DNA of 64,000 bases, taken from the NCBI GenBank assembly GCA_016719015.1, contig JADKAZ010000001.1:62001-126000 (forward strand). Reading direction: 5' to 3'. Source of the DNA: Chitinophagaceae bacterium (GTDB taxonomy: Bacteria > Bacteroidota > Bacteroidia > Chitinophagales > Chitinophagaceae). Positions 61,820 through 64,000 of this stretch are shown here, one piece after another (the first letter of the stretch is position 1; the number at the start of each line of letters is the position of its first letter). A program made the position numbers and the translations under genes. The notes beneath the pieces were generated by a model. That model made no database searches. It saw only the letters and a list, made by a program, of their open reading frames with translations, and was not told the origin of the DNA.

Positions 61820-61947
61820 TTTGCCACTAAAGTCACTCCTATCGAACTTTTCCCTCTTACACTTGTCTTAATGCCATTCATCAAGTTGTCATATAATTGT
61901 CAGCAAGTTGGAACACCTTTAAACGTCTAAACATTAAATTCCCATAG

Positions 61948-64000
61948 ATGAAATATTCATTATTTACATTACCCCTTGTATTACTGTCACTTATATCATT
62001 TTCTCAGCCACCGGCTGGTGGTGGAAACAGACAAAATAACGGTCAGATGCCAACAGGCAGATTTTATGGCAAAGTAGTCGAATCAAAATCAGGCAAACCA
62101 ATTGAATTTGCTTCCATCCAACTGATCCAGAATAAGATGGATACGGTAACAAAAAAAAGAAAGGAAACCGTCATTGCAGGTATGATTACTAAAGCACATG
62201 GGGAATTCAGCCTTGAGAATATACCGGTTATGGGACAGTCCAAATTAAAAATTACCATTATTGGCTACAAAACATTCGAACAGCCAGTTTCTTTTGATAT
62301 AAAAATGGGGGGTGATATGAGTGCTATGATGGGTGCCCTTGATAAGGATCTGGGAAATGTAAAAATTGAGATTGAAGAAAAAATGCTCGATAATGTAACA
62401 GTGACAGCAGAATCTAACCCTGGTTTAAGATTGGGTATTGACCGTAAGGTTTTTAATGTAGATAAAAATATTGTTTCCGCCGGAGGTACAGCAGTTGATG
62501 TAATGAAGAACGTTCCTTCAGTAAGCGTTGATCTTGATGGAAACGTAACGATGCGTAATAATTCCCCCCAGATATTTGTTGATGGTCGCCCTACAACGAT
62601 GAGCCTTGACCAAATTCCTGCAGATGTAATTGAAAGTGTAGAGATAATCACTAATCCCTCTGCAAAATTTGATGCATCAGGTGGCACCTCTGGTATAATT
62701 AACGTGGTTTTGAAAAAGAATAAAAAAGTTGGATACAACGGAAGTATCCGTACCAACATTGATTCCAGAGGAAGAATTGGGCTTGGCACTGATATCAATG
62801 TACGCCAGGAAAAAATAAACTTTTTTGTAAGTGGAAACTTTAATCAGCGTAAGTCCATCAGTACAGGAAATACTGACAGGCTTACCTATGGCAGCCCTAA
62901 CAGCCAGTTGTTTCAGAACGACAGAAGCATAATGAAAGGAAATTTTGGTTTTGGCCGTGCTGGTTTTGACTATTTTATTGACAACCGTAATACTATTTCG
63001 CTGTCCGGAAGTATGGCGAAAGGAAGTTTCAAACCCACTAACTACAGCAATCTCGAAACTGATTTACTCAGCACTCCTGTTGTATTTTCCCTGGCAGAAC
63101 GTTTATCTACTTCAACAAGCAAATTCCAGAACACAGGATCAATGTTAAGCTATAAAAGAAATTTCCCTAAAGCAGGTCATGAATTAACGGCTGATGTTAC
63201 TTATAATAAGAGTAAGAACAATAGTTCTAACCTTATAAAAACAGACTCACTGGATTATTCAACAAAAAATATTGTAAAAACATCTTCACAAAGACAGGAT
63301 GGTTCCGGAACAAATGAAAATTTCATTTTTCAAACAGATTATACAAACCCCCTCACCGATAAGTCAAAATTTGAAATGGGTGCAAGAGTAAGCATCCGGA
63401 AAGTTGATAATAAGAATGATTTCTTTTTAATCTCTCCATCTGGCACGGCCATTTACAATCCGCTTTCATCGGTTAACTACAACAGCACTGATAAAGTATA
63501 CGCTGCCTACAGTACTTATACAAATCAAATTAAAAATTTTGGTTACCAATTGGGGCTGAGAATAGAAAGTTCAAACTACGAAGGCAGATTGCCAGACAAA
63601 GGACAGGTATTTAATATTAAATTCCCTGTAAGCCTGTTCCCAAGCATTTTCCTTAGCAATAAAATGAAAAACGATCAGGAGTTACAGTTAAACTATACCC
63701 GCAAAATTAATCGTCCTAATTTTTTCCAGCTGTATCCATTTACTGACTACGCTGATTCATTGAATATAAACAGGGGCAACCCCAATCTGAACCCGGAATT
63801 CACCAACTCAATAGAACTTTCGTATCAAAAAACATTTAAAAAGAATAAAGATAATTTACTTGCTTCTGTTTATTACAAAAACACTACAGACCTTATCACC
63901 CGTTTCCAGGTACAGGAAACAAGCACTATTACAGGAAAAGATATTTTAGTAAATACTTACATCAATGCTTCATCAAGCTATGTAACGGGGTTTGAACTAA
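61948..64000 (+). CDS. outer-membrane beta-barrel receptor, 3' end outside the window
   Basis: About 684 residues are present. A signal peptide (ends LISFSQ) is followed by a carboxypeptidase-regulatory-like domain (GRFYGKVVESKSGKPIEFAS, about 37-125) and a TonB-type plug (VDVMKNVPSVSVDLDGNVTM, PQIFVDGRPTTMSL, about 150-235). Barrel strands with OMP_b-brl_3 features (NPNLNPEFTNSIELSYQ) follow. It probably imports or binds a ligand with TonB energy, or is a barrel of the same fold with another use. No SusD partner is visible before the window ends. Confidence 0.88.
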   Translation, partial: MKYSLFTLPLVLLSLISFSQPPAGGGNRQNNGQMPTGRFYGKVVESKSGKPIEFASIQLIQNKMDTVTKKRKETVIAGMITKAHGEFSLENIPVMGQSKLKITIIGYKTFEQPVSFDIKMGGDMSAMMGALDKDLGNVKIEIEEKMLDNVTVTAESNPGLRLGIDRKVFNVDKNIVSAGGTAVDVMKNVPSVSVDLDGNVTMRNNSPQIFVDGRPTTMSLDQIPADVIESVEIITNPSAKFDASGGTSGIINVVLKKNKKVGYNGSIRTNIDSRGRIGLGTDINVRQEKINFFVSGNFNQRKSISTGNTDRLTYGSPNSQLFQNDRSIMKGNFGFGRAGFDYFIDNRNTISLSGSMAKGSFKPTNYSNLETDLLSTPVVFSLAERLSTSTSKFQNTGSMLSYKRNFPKAGHELTADVTYNKSKNNSSNLIKTDSLDYSTKNIVKTSSQRQDGSGTNENFIFQTDYTNPLTDKSKFEMGARVSIRKVDNKNDFFLISPSGTAIYNPLSSVNYNSTDKVYAAYSTYTNQIKNFGYQLGLRIESSNYEGRLPDKGQVFNIKFPVSLFPSIFLSNKMKNDQELQLNYTRKINRPNFFQLYPFTDYADSLNINRGNPNLNPEFTNSIELSYQKTFKKNKDNLLASVYYKNTTDLITRFQVQETSTITGKDILVNTYINASSSYVTGFEL

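Overview
This window is chromosomal DNA of a member of the Bacteroidota, most likely a Chitinophagaceae-like bacterium (order Chitinophagales). The lineage call is an inference from several signs. Spacing around starts shows few Shine-Dalgarno sites, while TAnnTTTG -7 boxes recur just upstream of genes. Secreted proteins and lipoproteins carry Bacteroidota-type leaders (for example cleavage after SFSQ, or SCSK-type lipoboxes). The aspartokinase-homoserine dehydrogenase is a fusion protein, an OMP_b-brl_3-type outer-membrane barrel is present, and base composition is moderate, near 40% G+C by eye. I see no rRNA, CRISPR array, insertion sequence or prophage; one tRNA (His) is present. Nearly all of the window is core or conserved genome.

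Layout. 1-4.5 kb: thrA-thrB-thrC on the minus strand, preceded by a candidate attenuator with seven consecutive threonine codons. 4.5-6.1 kb: cell-wall sugar recycling (murQ and a GlcNAc/MurNAc-type kinase). 6.2-9.7 kb: an S41 protease, a small membrane protein, and an ECF sigma factor with a probable membrane anti-sigma factor. 9.9-16.2 kb: a cystathionine beta-synthase-type enzyme, a 570-base gene-free stretch with three perfect inverted repeats, a metal-receptor-like protein, an unknown protein with kinase-like motifs, and adjacent class II and class I fructose-bisphosphate aldolases. 16.2-23.6 kb: a TPR protein, a bestrophin-like channel, a haem-binding lipoprotein, an S9 peptidase, accD and smpB. 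23.6-30.4 kb: a compact minus-strand operon, parE-methyltransferase-DUF1835-parC-mgtC, with a terminator-like hairpin at the 5' end of its predicted transcript.

30.6-42.7 kb: mostly single small genes, including lipoproteins, a choloylglycine-hydrolase-type amidase, aminopeptidase P, a protein with three tandem ~100-residue repeats, a rhodanese-thioredoxin fusion, a metallophosphoesterase, a Ycf48-like protein, two redox or methyl-transfer enzymes and small membrane proteins. 42.8-48.4 kb: smc and a class III nucleotide cyclase with TPRs. 48.6-53.9 kb: an exported CHAT peptidase, then ppk1 and an overlapping ppx, then panB. 54-64 kb: an ALDH7-type dehydrogenase, a subtilase, a lipoprotein with two copies of an NPAHGQPGHRCDISVGAP motif, a DinB-fold protein, a second S41 protease, tRNA-His, a DUF445 protein and the start of an outer-membrane barrel.

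No clearly new multi-gene system stands out. The items most worth following up are at the regulatory scale: the threonine leader, a ~25-base motif with a DnaA-box-like core shared upstream of parE and smc, the parE leader hairpins, and the structured intergenic region at 11.3-11.7 kb. At the protein scale, the duplicated HGQPGHRCDI motif and the secreted CHAT protease are the best candidates.
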